A stretch of 64,000 bases of DNA from Deferrisoma camini S3R1 (GCF_000526155.1 NZ_JAFN01000001.1:3164264-3228263); one strand, 5' to 3'; shown: positions 40,327-49,740, counted from the first letter of the stretch. The notes: generated by a model from the sequence alone, not told the origin. Translations and numbers: made by a program.

Positions 40327-40512
40327 GGGGCATGGGGTCCGCTTCCGGCCGCGCGCGAAGCCGGGCATGAGATTCGCCGCGCAGGCACGGGGCACCAACG
40401 GTGGTTTCATGGCAGTCCGGCCGGGGACCGAACGGTTCACGGTGCGAGCGTTGGAGGCGCTGCGCGGCGAGCCAAGGAGCCGCACGCGGCTCTCCAGCAG
40501 ACCCCATGCCCC
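40327..40512. repeat. structured intergenic repeat, copy D
   Basis: Ends GGGGCATGGGGTCCGC (40327-40342) and its complement at 40497-40512 with one C/A mismatch. The interior is closely similar to copies A and B. It lies in the 760-bp spacer after DUF1614 and is flanked by CCTAGC units near 40585-40615. Confidence 0.75.
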
Positions 40513-40634
40513 CGAGACCGTGAGGCGGCGCCAAAGGGGCTGGGGCGTGCTTGGAACACTCTGGAATCAAGTAGGTTTTCATGCGTCCTAGCCTCCCAGC
40601 CTCCTAGCGGAAGTTACTTGGAAGACAGGACTCT

Positions 40635-40666
40635 CCTCGGCACGGTCGAATCGGACCGTGCCGAGG
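40635..40666. other. perfect 13-bp stem hairpin
   Basis: CCTCGGCACGGTC (40635-40647), a 6-base loop, and its exact complement (40654-40666). No T-run follows on the plus strand, so it may be an operator or the remains of a terminator at the junction between repeat DNA and the TetR region. Confidence 0.6.
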
Positions 40667-40845
40667 GAGGGGCCCTCTCCCACATTTCCCGGACCTTTGT
40701 CTCCTTGACGACCTTTGGTCTCCGAACCAGAAGCAGGCCCCATCCCCTATGCCCTCGGAGCCCCAAGAGTTCGCCCGCTTGGCCGCCGTTCCATGGGCTG
40801 GGAGGCGGGCCTGGTCGCCTCCGGGGAAAAAGGTCTCCGTGATTC

Positions 40846-40895
40846 TGGACACCCGAAAGAAGGCGCTGTATAAGCAAACTGACGAGTGAATCATG
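40846..40895 (+). promoter_or_regulatory. promoter of the double TetR gene with possible operator half-site
   Basis: TGGACA (40846-40851), 17-bp spacer, TATAAG (40869-40874). Just downstream, TGACGAGTGAATCATG (40880-40895) resembles the sequence at the same place in the catabolic promoter (42450-42465). The shared pattern is TGAC-N3-TG-N2-TCATG, suggesting one regulator binds both. Confidence 0.6.
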
Positions 40896-40920
40896 CAAAA
40901 CACAAAGGAGCGCGTTGCGC

Positions 40921-42183
40921 ATGAAGAAGAGCGTTCGCACCAGGCCCCGGGCCCTATCCTCAAAAGGGCGCAAAACACGGGCGGCCCTCTTGGAGGCCGC
41001 CCACGAGGTGTTCAAAGAGGTGGGGTACTACGCCGCCTCGGTGGCCCAGATCGCCCGCAGGTGCGGAGTTTCTCCGGGAACTTTTTATCAATATTTCGAC
41101 AACAAGGAACAGGTTTTTCTAGAGTTGAATGATTTGGTTGTGAGTGGCTTTCTGGAAAGATCTGCCTGTATAGCTTGCAATGCGTCGGACTTTGATGGGC
41201 TGTTAAGGTCTGAGGTGGCTCTGTTGTTAGAGCATACACGGGAGAACTTTGCTTTTCATAGAATTCTTGGGGAGTCCGACCTGGTTGACAAAGTCACCAT
41301 ATCATATTATGAGGCCATCGCGAGGCACTACCGAGATTTTTTCCGACAACAACACCACCTCGGGAATATCGCCGGGTTCGACCCCAACCTTTTGGCCTAC
41401 GCGTTGATCGGAATTTGCTACTTCAATAACCTGAACTGGGAACACAGTCCCCCGGCTTTCTCTTTTGGGGAGGCCGTCGGGTGGATCGTAGATCTTCTGA
41501 AAAAGGGAGTCGCCGGCCCTGCTCCGTGGAACGATCCCCCCGATCTCGCTCAAATCCCTTTTCGGACCCCACCGCCCAGCTCCTTCCGGACGGACGAGCC
41601 GATGAGCAAGGGAGAGCGCACCCGCCAGGCCATTTTTCGCGCCGCAGAAGCAGTTTTCGGCCGCAGCGGGTTCAGCAGGGCGAACATCGCCGACATCACC
41701 CGCGAGGCCAATGTTGCCCAGGGTACGTTTTACGTTCACTTTGAGAGCAAGAGCGACCTGATCGAGGGGTTCATCAAGCACATCAACCGAGAGGCTCGCC
41801 GGGAGATCCAACAGGCCATTGCCGGGATTGAGGACCGGAGGGAGGCCGAGCTCGTCGGTATCTGGGCGTTTTTCGACTTTCTGCGCAGGCACCGGGCCAT
41901 ATACAGGCTGATCCCGGAGTTCGAGATGATCGCCCAGGACGTGGGGATGTGGTACTACAACAAGATCGCCCAGGGATATCTCAAAGGGGTCAAAAAGGGC
42001 ATCGAAAGGGGTCAACTCCGTGATCTCCCCCCCACCTTCCTCGTGCGTTCCATCATGGGGCTCACCCACTTTATCGGGTTGAAGTGGATCGTCTGGGCTC
42101 CGGACGATGCCGCGGAGTTTCCGTCCCCGTTGTTTGCAGACCTCGCTGAGTTCCTCCTTTATGGATTGGATCCCCGAAGGTGA
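40921..42183 (+). CDS. tandem double TetR/AcrR-family regulator
   Basis: 420 residues from ATG 40921 (TTG 40915 is possible; AAGGAG is at 40905-40910). Two complete TetR units lie in one chain. The first has a helix-turn-helix with VAQIARRCGVSPGTFYQYFDNKEQVF. The second, after a Pro-rich linker near residue 215, has IADITREANVAQGTFYVHFESKSDLI. Each is followed by its own helical ligand domain. One chain could thus bind both halves of an operator or sense two ligands. DNA at 41080-41330 is clearly richer in A/T than its neighbours, a sign of foreign origin. It most likely controls the divergently spaced but same-strand catabolic operon starting at 42494. Confidence 0.88.
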   Translation: MKKSVRTRPRALSSKGRKTRAALLEAAHEVFKEVGYYAASVAQIARRCGVSPGTFYQYFDNKEQVFLELNDLVVSGFLERSACIACNASDFDGLLRSEVALLLEHTRENFAFHRILGESDLVDKVTISYYEAIARHYRDFFRQQHHLGNIAGFDPNLLAYALIGICYFNNLNWEHSPPAFSFGEAVGWIVDLLKKGVAGPAPWNDPPDLAQIPFRTPPPSSFRTDEPMSKGERTRQAIFRAAEAVFGRSGFSRANIADITREANVAQGTFYVHFESKSDLIEGFIKHINREARREIQQAIAGIEDRREAELVGIWAFFDFLRRHRAIYRLIPEFEMIAQDVGMWYYNKIAQGYLKGVKKGIERGQLRDLPPTFLVRSIMGLTHFIGLKWIVWAPDDAAEFPSPLFADLAEFLLYGLDPRR

Positions 42184-42417
42184 GTCTTTGCTGGCCGTTG
42201 CCGGCGTGAGGCAGGGGCCCGCCGAGGGGTTCCTGGATATCTGAGGCTCTTCTGTCGTAAAGGGGCCGGCCTCGGACCTGTGGGACCCGGCCGCCCCCTC
42301 TCCCGTTTTCCCCCCCCCTCTTGAGCGACCGAGCGGGTGGCCGTGGGCTGCACCCCTCTCGCACCTCCCGCCGTTTTGCCGACCCGCAAGCCAAAACAAC
42401 ACCGTTTCATTTTTTTC

Positions 42418-42470
42418 TTGACACCCGGGAGGAAGGCCGGATAGTTTTCTGACACATGGTTCATGTCTCA
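42418..42470 (+). promoter_or_regulatory. promoter and palindromic operator of the catabolic operon
   Basis: TTGACA (42418-42423), 17-bp spacer, ATAGTT (42441-42446). An imperfect palindrome TGACACATGGTTCATGTCTCA (42450-42470; given here as two arms, TGACACATGG and TTCATGTCTCA) lies at the expected start of transcription. It is a good candidate site for the TetR-type regulator encoded upstream. Confidence 0.7.
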
Positions 42471-42493
42471 GCTTTTGGGGAGTGTCTACCTTG

Positions 42494-43243
42494 ATGCGGG
42501 ATCTCGGGTCTGAAGACGTCGTCGTGGTGACAGGGGCCAGCTCCGGGATCGGTGCGGCCTTGGCCCAGGAGTTCTCCCGTCAGGGCGCGCGGGTGGCCCT
42601 GGCGGCTCGCCGGGAGGAGCGACTTAGGGAGGTTGTGGACGGATGCCCGGGCCCCACCCTCATCGTGAAAGCCGATGTGACGACGTCGCGGGGCCGGGCC
42701 GATCTGCTCGAACGGGTCGTAGGGCGCTGGGGGCGGATCGACGTTTTGGTCAACAACGCCGGCAGGGGAGCTTATGGGCCGTTCTTGAAGGCTTCCGAGC
42801 CGGTGTGGAGGGCCCTGTTTGAGGTGAACCTGTTTGCCACGGTGTTCCTGACGCAGGCGGTTCTCCCCGACATGCTGGGGCGGGGGAGGGGACTCATCGT
42901 GAACATGGCCTCCATCGCAGGGCTCGTGGCCCACGCGAACAACGTGGCGGCATACGTGGCCAGCAAGCACGCGGTGGTCGGCTTCTCGCGGGGCCTTGCC
43001 CGCGACCTCCAGGGCACCGGAGTTCGGGTCAAGGCGGTTTGTCCCCATCTCACCGACACCGAGTTTTTCGAGACGTCATGCGGGGCGGACGAGATGAGGC
43101 CCCTCGTCGCCGAGCACAGGAGTCTTATGGATTCCACAGAGGCCGTGGCCCACGGAGTCATCGAGCAGCTGGATTCGCCGGGCCTGATTCTCTTCCCCAC
43201 GCCGAAGCCGGCGCAGGCCTTCGACAGGCTGCGGGACCTCTGA
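42494..43243 (+). CDS. short-chain dehydrogenase/reductase (SDR 1)
   Basis: 249 residues from ATG 42494 (GTG 42482 is also open; GGGGAG lies at 42477). The Rossmann motif VVVTGASSGIGAALA, VNNAGRGAYGPF, the SIAGL strand with catalytic Ser, and YVASKHA with the catalytic Tyr/Lys are present. It is a classical SDR. It is the first gene behind the regulated promoter and is followed after 1 bp by a second SDR. In this context it may oxidise or reduce a hydroxy- or oxo-acyl intermediate. Confidence 0.88.
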   Translation: MRDLGSEDVVVVTGASSGIGAALAQEFSRQGARVALAARREERLREVVDGCPGPTLIVKADVTTSRGRADLLERVVGRWGRIDVLVNNAGRGAYGPFLKASEPVWRALFEVNLFATVFLTQAVLPDMLGRGRGLIVNMASIAGLVAHANNVAAYVASKHAVVGFSRGLARDLQGTGVRVKAVCPHLTDTEFFETSCGADEMRPLVAEHRSLMDSTEAVAHGVIEQLDSPGLILFPTPKPAQAFDRLRDL

Positions 43244-43244
43244 C

Positions 43245-43991
43245 ATGCGCACGCGACCGGTGGAAACGGCGCTGATTACCGGGGCCGGCTCGGGAATGGG
43301 GCGGGCCGCGGCCCTTCGGCTGGCCCGCGCCGGCCGGACCGTGTTCATGGCTGACATCGACCTGACCGCGGCGCGGGCCGTGGCCCAGGAGGTCGCCTGC
43401 CGTGGGGGCCGGGCCGAGGCCTTGGTCGTGGACGTGGCGAGCAGCTCTTCCGTGGCAGGGCTGTTCGAGGCGGTTCTCGAGCGGGCTCCCCGACTGGACC
43501 TCGTGGTTCACGCCGCCGGGATCCTGGGCCAGACCGCCTGGCTCGACGAGCTGTCCGATGAGGGGTGGCGCCGCCTGATGGCCGTCAACCTGGACGGCAC
43601 CTTCTTCTGCTGTCGTGAGGCGGTGCGACACATGAAGGAAAGGGGCGGGGGACGGATCGTCCTGTTCTCGTCGGTCGCCTCGCTCACGCCCACCCCCGGG
43701 GCCGTGGCGTACTCGGCCGCAAAAGGGGCGGTGAACATGCTGGCCAGGTCCCTTGCCGCCGAAGCTGCCCGCCACAACGTACGCGTCAACGTGATCGCTC
43801 CGGGCTATGTCGACACCCCGATGCTGGAAGGCCTGCCCCCCGGTTTCTGCGATCACATCTTGAAAAGGACGCCCCTGAAGAGATTGGGAACCCCTGAGGA
43901 GATAGCGGCCCTGGTGGGGTTCCTCGCCTCTCCCGAGGCGGACTTCTTCACGGGACAGGTCTTCAGCCCCAACGGCGGTTTGGTGATGTGA
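43245..43991 (+). CDS. short-chain dehydrogenase/reductase (SDR 2, FabG-like)
   Basis: 248 residues. ALITGAGSGMGRAAALRLARAG, HAAGILGQT in place of NNAG, FSSVASLTP with the catalytic Ser, YSAAKGAVNML with Tyr/Lys, and NVIAPGYVDTPM place it near 3-oxoacyl reductases and 3-hydroxyacyl-CoA dehydrogenases of the SDR type. The C-terminus PEADFFTGQVFSPNGGLVM is typical. Expected to handle the 3-hydroxy step after the hydratase encoded next. Confidence 0.9.
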   Translation: MRTRPVETALITGAGSGMGRAAALRLARAGRTVFMADIDLTAARAVAQEVACRGGRAEALVVDVASSSSVAGLFEAVLERAPRLDLVVHAAGILGQTAWLDELSDEGWRRLMAVNLDGTFFCCREAVRHMKERGGGRIVLFSSVASLTPTPGAVAYSAAKGAVNMLARSLAAEAARHNVRVNVIAPGYVDTPMLEGLPPGFCDHILKRTPLKRLGTPEEIAALVGFLASPEADFFTGQVFSPNGGLVM

Positions 43992-43998
43992 GGCGGCG

Positions 43999-44811
43999 AT
44001 GACGGGATTCGAGCACGTGGACGTGAGGGACGAGGGCGCAATCCGCTGGGTGGCCGTGAGAAGACCTCGGGACCGCAATTCCATCCACTCGGCCCTGATG
44101 GCAGAGCTCGGGCGCCTTCTGGACGAGTCCGAAAGGGCAAACGTCCGAGCGCTCGTCTTCACCGGAACGGGTCCCACCTACTTCATCGGCGGCGCCGACG
44201 GGGTCGAGATGATGCGGTTGGACCCGGAGCGGGGGGAGGCGTTCTCGGAGCGGTTCCAGCGCCTGCTCAGCCGGATGGAGGCGAGCCCGCTCATCCTGGT
44301 TGCAGCGATCAACGGCCTGTGCTTCGGCGGCGGATTCGAGCTCGCCCTGGCCTGCGACTTCCGGGTGGCCAGCACGACCGCCCGCATCGGGTTGCCCGAG
44401 GTCAAGGTGGGGCTCATCCCGGGGGGGGGAGGGACCCAACGCCTCCCCCTGCTGGTCGGGAGGGGCCTGGCCACGGAGATGATCCTGAGCGGAAGGCTCT
44501 ACCCAGGCGACGAAGCGGCCCGCCTCGGGCTGGTCCACCGCGTGGTCGCCCCCGAGGCCCTGGAGGAAGAGACACGGAGGCTGCTCGAATCGGTGCTCCG
44601 CCACCCCGCGTACGCGCTCTCCCTGGCCAAGCAGGCGGTGCGCGCCGCCGGAGAAAGCGCGCTGGAGGATGGCTTTCGAACCGAAAGGGCCCTGTTCGGC
44701 AGGTGCTTCGAACAGACGTTCTTCTCGGATCTGATGACCGAGCAGTTGCGAAACGGATCTCTCCAAACGTCCATGGACGTCCGGGACATTCTAGGAAAGG
44801 ACGAGACATGA
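43999..44811 (+). CDS. enoyl-CoA hydratase/isomerase family protein
   Basis: 270-residue crotonase. The oxyanion-hole segments are [12 protein letters not shown] and [22 protein letters not shown]. Glu is present at both catalytic positions (GGGFELAL and GLPEVKVGL), so hydratase activity is plausible. [21 protein letters not shown] completes the signature. It overlaps the flavoprotein gene by ATGA. With the acyl-CoA ligase and SDRs it forms a beta-oxidation-like set lacking an acyl-CoA dehydrogenase and a thiolase. Confidence 0.92.
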   Translation: MTGFEHVDVRDEGAIRWVAVRRPRDRNSIHSALMAELGRLLDESERANVRALVFTGTGPTYFIGGADGVEMMRLDPERGEAFSERFQRLLSRMEASPLILVAAINGLCFGGGFELALACDFRVASTTARIGLPEVKVGLIPGGGGTQRLPLLVGRGLATEMILSGRLYPGDEAARLGLVHRVVAPEALEEETRRLLESVLRHPAYALSLAKQAVRAAGESALEDGFRTERALFGRCFEQTFFSDLMTEQLRNGSLQTSMDVRDILGKDET

Positions 44812-45383
44812 GAGTCGTGTGCATCGGCGGCAGCCTGCGGCCCCAGAGCAACACCTTGGAGTACCTCAACCGGTGCGCCGGGATCCTGGAGCAGGAGGGG
44901 ATCGAGACCGAGGTGATCTCCCTTCGCGGAAAGGAGATCCAGCCCTGCCGGGGGTGCTACGAGTGTGTGGAGACGGCCCGATGCGCCATCCAGGACGACG
45001 ACTTCGCCGAGATCCTCGACAAGATGTGCGCGGCGGACGGCATCGTGTTGGGGTCGCCGGTCTACATGTCCTCGGTCGTGCCCCCCATGATGGCCCTGCT
45101 TTCCCGAGCGACCTTCGTGGCCCACTGGAACGGCAAGTTCCTGGCAGGGAAGGTGGGCGGTCCGATCACGGTCGCCCGACGGGCCGGCCACAACCTCGCC
45201 TTCTCCCAGCTCCTGCTGTGGTTCTTCATCAACGGCATCACCGTTCCCGGGTCGACCTACTGGACCGTGGGGATGGCCGGGACCGGGGGGGCCCGGGATG
45301 CGCTCGAGGACCAGGAGGGCATGGGCCACGTGGAGAACTTCGCCCGAAATCTGGCGGATGTGTTGAGGAAGATCCGTGCCTGA
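44808..45383 (+). CDS. iron-sulfur flavoprotein (NAD(P)H-dependent FMN reductase fold)
   Basis: 191 residues. Flavodoxin-like start VVCIGGSLRPQSNTLEYL with the FMN phosphate loop. The cysteine motif CRGCYECVETARC (C-x2-C-x2-C-x5-C) is the compact [4Fe-4S] motif of methanogen-type iron-sulfur flavoproteins, and the FMN-binding GSPVYMSSVVPPM follows. Such proteins pass single electrons between ferredoxin-like carriers and two-electron acceptors. In this operon it could supply electrons to, or take them from, a reductive or oxidative step. It overlaps the hydratase gene. Confidence 0.88.
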   Translation: MRVVCIGGSLRPQSNTLEYLNRCAGILEQEGIETEVISLRGKEIQPCRGCYECVETARCAIQDDDFAEILDKMCAADGIVLGSPVYMSSVVPPMMALLSRATFVAHWNGKFLAGKVGGPITVARRAGHNLAFSQLLLWFFINGITVPGSTYWTVGMAGTGGARDALEDQEGMGHVENFARNLADVLRKIRA

Positions 45384-45402
45384 GCCCGGAGGAGGGAGTG
45401 CC

Positions 45403-46920
45403 GTGGACGGAATCGGCTGGTGGCTTCGCAAGCGCGAGGAGCTGAGCGCGGACCGGGAAGCGGTGGTGGACGGAGACCGGCGCCTGACGTACCGGGATCT
45501 CAACCGCCGGGTCAACCGGGCGGCAAGGGCGCTGCAGGCCCTGGGGGTCAAGCCGGGCGACCGGGTGGGGCTGCTGGCCTACAACCGTGTCGAGTTCGTG
45601 GAGGTGATCTTTGCCACGGCCAAGCTGGGCGCGATCCTGGTGCCGCTGAACTGGCGTCTGACCGCCCCGGAGCTGGACTACATCCTCACGGACAGCGGCA
45701 CCGAGACCCTGTTGTTCGATCCCGGGCTGGAGGACCTCGCCCGAGAGCTCCGCGCCGCTGCCTGCGTGCGCCGGGCCGTGTGCCTGGGTGCGGACGCTGT
45801 CCTGGGGGCCCACGCGTACGAGGCGTGCTTGGCCGCGCAACCGGATGCCGAGCCCGAGGTCTCCCCGCTTCCGGACGGGGACACGCCCCACATCCTCATG
45901 TACACCTCGGGCACCACCGGGCGGCCGAAGGGTGCCGTGCTCAGCCAGGGCGCCAGTTTCTGGAACGCCCTCAACCTCCAGCTGGCTCTGGACTTCACGT
46001 CGGCCGACCGAAATCTCCTCGCCCTGCCCATGTTCCACATCGGGGGGATCGGGCTGTTCACCCTGCCCATGCTCTATGTGGGCGGCACGGTCGTGCTCCA
46101 GCGGACCTTCGACGCCTCCGAGGCCCTTCGGCTCCTGAGGGAGGAGAGGATCAGCCTCTTCTTCGGAGTTCCGGCGATGTTCCTGTTCCTCCTTCAGCAC
46201 CCGGAGTTCGATCCCTCCGCGTTCGCCGGCGTCCGGTGTGCGATGAGCGGGGGCGCGTCCCTTCCTCCGAGCCTGGTGCAGCAGTACCACGAGGCCGGCA
46301 TCGCCCTGCAGCAGGGGTTCGGCATGAGCGAGGCGGCCCCGGGCATCACCACCCTGCCCAAGAGCCTCGCCCTGCTCAAGGCCGGCTCGGTGGGCCGGGC
46401 CCTGTTCCACGTGGAGGTGCGGGTGGTGGACGAGCGGGGCGACGAGGTGCCCCGGGGCCAGGTGGGGGAGCTGGTCCTCCGGGGCCCCAACCTGATGCAG
46501 GGGTACTGGAACCGGCCGGAGGCCACCCGGCAGGCCTTCTCCGGCGGGTGGTTCCACTCGGGGGACCTCGCCCGGATGGACGAGGACGGGGACCTCTACA
46601 TCGTGGATCGCAAGAAGGACATGTTCATCTCGGGCGGGGAGAACGTCTACCCCGCCGAGGTGGAGAACCTGATCTACGAGCTGCCCCAGGTCTCCGAGGC
46701 CGCGGTGGTCGGCGTGCCGGACGACACCTGGGGGGAGGTCGGGTGCGCGGTGGTGGCCGTCAAGCACGGCCACACGCTGACGGTGCAGCAGGTGCTGGAG
46801 CATCTGCGCCCCCGTCTGGCCAAGTACAAGGTCCCGAAACGCGTGGTGTTTGTGGATGCCCTGCCGCGCAACGCCGCCGGCAAGGTGCTGAAGAACGTCC
46901 TTCGGCAACAGGCCCGCTGA
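45403..46920 (+). CDS. acyl-CoA synthetase / AMP-dependent ligase
   Basis: 505 residues from GTG 45403, chosen because GGAGGG (45391-45396) precedes it at good spacing; an in-frame GTG at 45376 has none. The adenylation motif is YTSGTTGRPKGAVLSQG; QGFGMSEAAPG, HSGDLARMDEDGDLYIVDRKKD and the C-terminal lysine region PRNAAGKVLKNVLR are all present. It activates a carboxylic acid to its CoA thioester. The substrate cannot be read from sequence; its place beside a dedicated importer suggests an aromatic, alicyclic or branched acid. Confidence 0.92.
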   Translation: MDGIGWWLRKREELSADREAVVDGDRRLTYRDLNRRVNRAARALQALGVKPGDRVGLLAYNRVEFVEVIFATAKLGAILVPLNWRLTAPELDYILTDSGTETLLFDPGLEDLARELRAAACVRRAVCLGADAVLGAHAYEACLAAQPDAEPEVSPLPDGDTPHILMYTSGTTGRPKGAVLSQGASFWNALNLQLALDFTSADRNLLALPMFHIGGIGLFTLPMLYVGGTVVLQRTFDASEALRLLREERISLFFGVPAMFLFLLQHPEFDPSAFAGVRCAMSGGASLPPSLVQQYHEAGIALQQGFGMSEAAPGITTLPKSLALLKAGSVGRALFHVEVRVVDERGDEVPRGQVGELVLRGPNLMQGYWNRPEATRQAFSGGWFHSGDLARMDEDGDLYIVDRKKDMFISGGENVYPAEVENLIYELPQVSEAAVVGVPDDTWGEVGCAVVAVKHGHTLTVQQVLEHLRPRLAKYKVPKRVVFVDALPRNAAGKVLKNVLRQQAR

Positions 46921-46984
46921 GGTTGCCTCTCCGGCTCGCGGCCCTGCGCGGGTCGGTTTCCCGCACCCCACGAGGAGGAAGACG

Positions 46985-48187
46985 ATGACGGGAAAGCACG
47001 GGTTCACACTCATGTCCTTCGCTCTCGCGGTGGCCCTGTTCTCCGCTCCCCCTGCGAGGGCGACGGAGAAGCCCATCAAGATCGCCCAGGTGGTGGGGGT
47101 CACGGGCCCGTTCGAGGTCTACGCCAAGCAGTCCATCACCGGGTTCAAGATGGGGCTGGAGTACGCCACCCGCGGCACGATGCGGGTGCTGGGCCGGCCC
47201 ATCGAGGTCATCGTCAAGGACACCCAGCTCAAGCCCGACCTGGGCAAGCAGCGACTGACCGAGGCCTATAAGGACGACGGGGTAGACCTGGCCGTGGGGG
47301 GCGTCTCGTCGGCCGTTGCCCTCGCGATGCTGCCCGTGGCCGCGGAGTTCAAGAAGGTGCTGGTGGTAGAGCCGGCCGTGGCCGACAGCATCACCGGCAA
47401 GGCGTGGAACCGCTACGTTTTCCGTACCGGCCGGAACTCGTCCCAGGAAGCCATCGCCAACGCGGTGGCCCTGGCCCGGCCCGGGGTGTTCATCGCAACC
47501 CTGGCCCAGGACTACGCGTACGGCCGCGACGGCGTGGCAGCCTACAAGGAGGCTGCCGAGGCCAAGGGGGCCAAGGTCGTGCACGAGGAGTATGTCCCCC
47601 TCAAGACCGCGGACTTCACGGCTCCGGCCCAGCGGATCATCAAGGCCCTCAGCCGCGTGAAGGGCGACAAGTACCTGTTCGTGATCTGGGCGGGAAAGGG
47701 AAACCCACTGGGCAAGTTGCGGGCGATGAAGCTGGAGGAGAAGCACGGGATCAAGCTCACGGCGGGCGGCAACATCCTCGCCGCGCTGAAGCTCTACAAG
47801 CCCCTGGAGGGCATGGAGGGCGCCACCTACTACTACTACGACATCCCCAAGAACGAGGCGAACCGGTGGCTCGTGGAAGAACACCGGAAGCGCTTCAACC
47901 GGCCCCCCGACTTCTTCACATGCGGGGGCATGAGCGCCGCGATCGCGGTGGTGAAGGCCATCGAGACGGCCGGATCCACGGACACCGAAGCGCTCATCAC
48001 CGCCATGGAGGGCATGCACTTCCACACCCCCAAGGGGGAGATGGTGTTCCGCAAGGAGGACCATCAGGCGCTGCAGTCCATGTACCACTTCCGGATCAAG
48101 AACGATCCCGGCCTGCCGTGGGCGGTACCCGTGCTCGTGCGGGAGCTCACCTGGCAGGACCTGGACGTTCCCATCCGCAACCGGTAG
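46985..48187 (+). CDS. ABC transporter substrate-binding protein, branched-chain/aromatic acid type
   Basis: 400 residues with a cleavable signal (FTLMSFALAVALFSAPPARA, about residues 8-27). The mature part starts KPIKIAQVVGVTGPFEVYAKQS, the Peripla_BP_6 pattern. Substrate-binding partner of the four importer genes that follow. Proteins of this family bind amino acids, urea, amides or aromatic acids; here the catabolic neighbours favour an organic acid. A 64-bp gap follows the ligase gene. Confidence 0.92.
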   Translation: MTGKHGFTLMSFALAVALFSAPPARATEKPIKIAQVVGVTGPFEVYAKQSITGFKMGLEYATRGTMRVLGRPIEVIVKDTQLKPDLGKQRLTEAYKDDGVDLAVGGVSSAVALAMLPVAAEFKKVLVVEPAVADSITGKAWNRYVFRTGRNSSQEAIANAVALARPGVFIATLAQDYAYGRDGVAAYKEAAEAKGAKVVHEEYVPLKTADFTAPAQRIIKALSRVKGDKYLFVIWAGKGNPLGKLRAMKLEEKHGIKLTAGGNILAALKLYKPLEGMEGATYYYYDIPKNEANRWLVEEHRKRFNRPPDFFTCGGMSAAIAVVKAIETAGSTDTEALITAMEGMHFHTPKGEMVFRKEDHQALQSMYHFRIKNDPGLPWAVPVLVRELTWQDLDVPIRNR

Positions 48188-48197
48188 CCCGGCGGGC

Positions 48198-48218
48198 GGG
48201 CCCCCGCGGAGGGGGCCC
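48198..48218 (+). terminator. intercistronic attenuator hairpin after the binding-protein gene
   Basis: GGGCCCCC (48198-48205) pairs perfectly with GGGGGCCC (48211-48218) around a 5-base loop, 11 bp after the stop codon. No T-run follows. Such structures often give more binding protein than permease. Confidence 0.6.
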
Positions 48219-48259
48219 TGCCGCCCTCCCTTGCCCGCACCTCCCGAGGAGACAGCACC

Positions 48260-49024
48260 GTGGCCGAGGCCGTCCTCGAGACCCGGAACCTGACGATCCG
48301 GTTCGGTGGCAACACCGCCATCGACAACGTGAGCCTCCGGGTGGAGCCGTACACCCTCAAGTCGATCATCGGGCCCAACGGGGCGGGGAAGACCACCCTG
48401 TTCAACCTGCTGAGCGGCCAGTACCGGCCCAGCTCCGGACGGGTGCTGTTCCACGGCCGGGATGTCACCCCCCTCGGGCCGGCGGACCGGGCCCGGATCG
48501 GGATCGGCCGGTCGTTCCAGCTCACCAACCTCTTTCCCTCCCTGACGGTCCTCGAGAACGTGCGCCTCGCGCTCCAGGCCCGGGAGCGGGTGGGTCTGGT
48601 GTTCTGGCGCCGTTGCGAGGCCTACCCGGAGCTGGAGGAGCGGGCCTACGGGATCCTGGAGGAGGTGTCGCTCGAGCACCGGTGGGCCGACAGGGCCGAG
48701 GCCCTGCCCCACGGGCAGCAGCGCCAGCTGGAGATCGCGATTCTGCTCGGCCTGGACCCGGAGGTGTTGCTCCTCGACGAGCCCACGGCCGGCATGAGCA
48801 TGGAGGAGGTTCCCGCCGTCCTGGACCTCATCCGCCGGATCAAGGCGACCCGGACCCGCACGATCCTTCTCGTGGAGCACAAGTTCGACATGATCATGGC
48901 CCTTTCCGACAGCATCGCCGTGCTCAAGGACGGCCGGCTCCTGTGCGACGACTCCCCCGAAGCGGTCTCGTGCAACCCGGAGGTCCTGGAGGCCTACCTC
49001 GGCGGAGGCGTGCGAGATGTCTGA
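48260..49024 (+). CDS. livG: branched-chain-type ABC transporter ATPase LivG
   Basis: 254 residues from GTG 48260. Walker A GPNGAGKTTLFNLLSG, the Q-loop GIGRSFQLTNLFPSLTVLENV, the signature PHGQQRQLEIAILLGLDPEV, and Walker B LLLDEPTAGMS. The signature reads HGQQRQ instead of the usual SGGQQR, a common LivG variant. The C-terminal extension is typical of the family. It overlaps livF by 8 bp. Confidence 0.93.
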   Translation: MAEAVLETRNLTIRFGGNTAIDNVSLRVEPYTLKSIIGPNGAGKTTLFNLLSGQYRPSSGRVLFHGRDVTPLGPADRARIGIGRSFQLTNLFPSLTVLENVRLALQARERVGLVFWRRCEAYPELEERAYGILEEVSLEHRWADRAEALPHGQQRQLEIAILLGLDPEVLLLDEPTAGMSMEEVPAVLDLIRRIKATRTRTILLVEHKFDMIMALSDSIAVLKDGRLLCDDSPEAVSCNPEVLEAYLGGGVRDV

Positions 49025-49727
49025 CCCGATCCTGGCCCTGGAGGGGGTGCACGCGCACATCGGAGGCCACCACATCCTCCAGGGGGTGTCCCTGGAGGCC
49101 CGGCCCGGGCGGGCCACGGTGCTGCTGGGCCGGAACGGGGCGGGAAAGACCACCACCCTGCGCACCATCATGGGGCTGGTCCGGGCCAGCAAGGGGACGA
49201 TCCGGCTGGCGGGGGAGAGGATCGAGCGCCGGAGAACCTTCGAGATCGCCCGGCTCGGCGTGGGGTACGTGCCGGAGGACCAGGCGGTGCTGTCCCACCT
49301 GACCGTGGAAGAGAACTTCCGCCTGGCCATGCCCCGCGAGACCGAGGAGTCGGCCCGGCGGCTCGACACGGTTTTCCGGCTCTTCCCCGCCCTCAAAAAG
49401 TACTGGCGGGCCAAGGCGGGCGTGCTCTCCGGAGGCCAGAAGCAGATGGTGGCCATCGGTCGGGCCTTCGTCACGGATCACCGGCTGCTCCTGATCGACG
49501 AGCCGTCCAAGGGGCTGGCGCCCGTGGTCGTGGACCACCTGATCGAGTCGCTCCGGCACATGCGCGAGGAGACGACCGTGATCCTGGTGGAGCAGAACTT
49601 CCACATGGCCCGACACGTGGGGACCGACTACTTCATCCTGGACGACGGACGGGTCGTTCATGGGGGCCGGATGGAGGACCTGGTGAACGATCACACGGTG
49701 AAAAAAAGGTACCTGGGAATCGGGTGA
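49017..49727 (+). CDS. livF: branched-chain-type ABC transporter ATPase LivF
   Basis: 236 residues. Walker A GRNGAGKTTTLRTIMGL, Q-loop VGYVPEDQAVLSHLTVEENF, signature LSGGQKQMVAIGRAFVTDHRLLLIDEPSKGLAP. It is the partner ATPase of LivG and completes the nucleotide-binding pair. It overlaps livG by 8 bp and precedes livH by 13 bp. Confidence 0.93.
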   Translation: MSDPILALEGVHAHIGGHHILQGVSLEARPGRATVLLGRNGAGKTTTLRTIMGLVRASKGTIRLAGERIERRRTFEIARLGVGYVPEDQAVLSHLTVEENFRLAMPRETEESARRLDTVFRLFPALKKYWRAKAGVLSGGQKQMVAIGRAFVTDHRLLLIDEPSKGLAPVVVDHLIESLRHMREETTVILVEQNFHMARHVGTDYFILDDGRVVHGGRMEDLVNDHTVKKRYLGIG

Positions 49728-49740
49728 GGAGCACGAAGGG

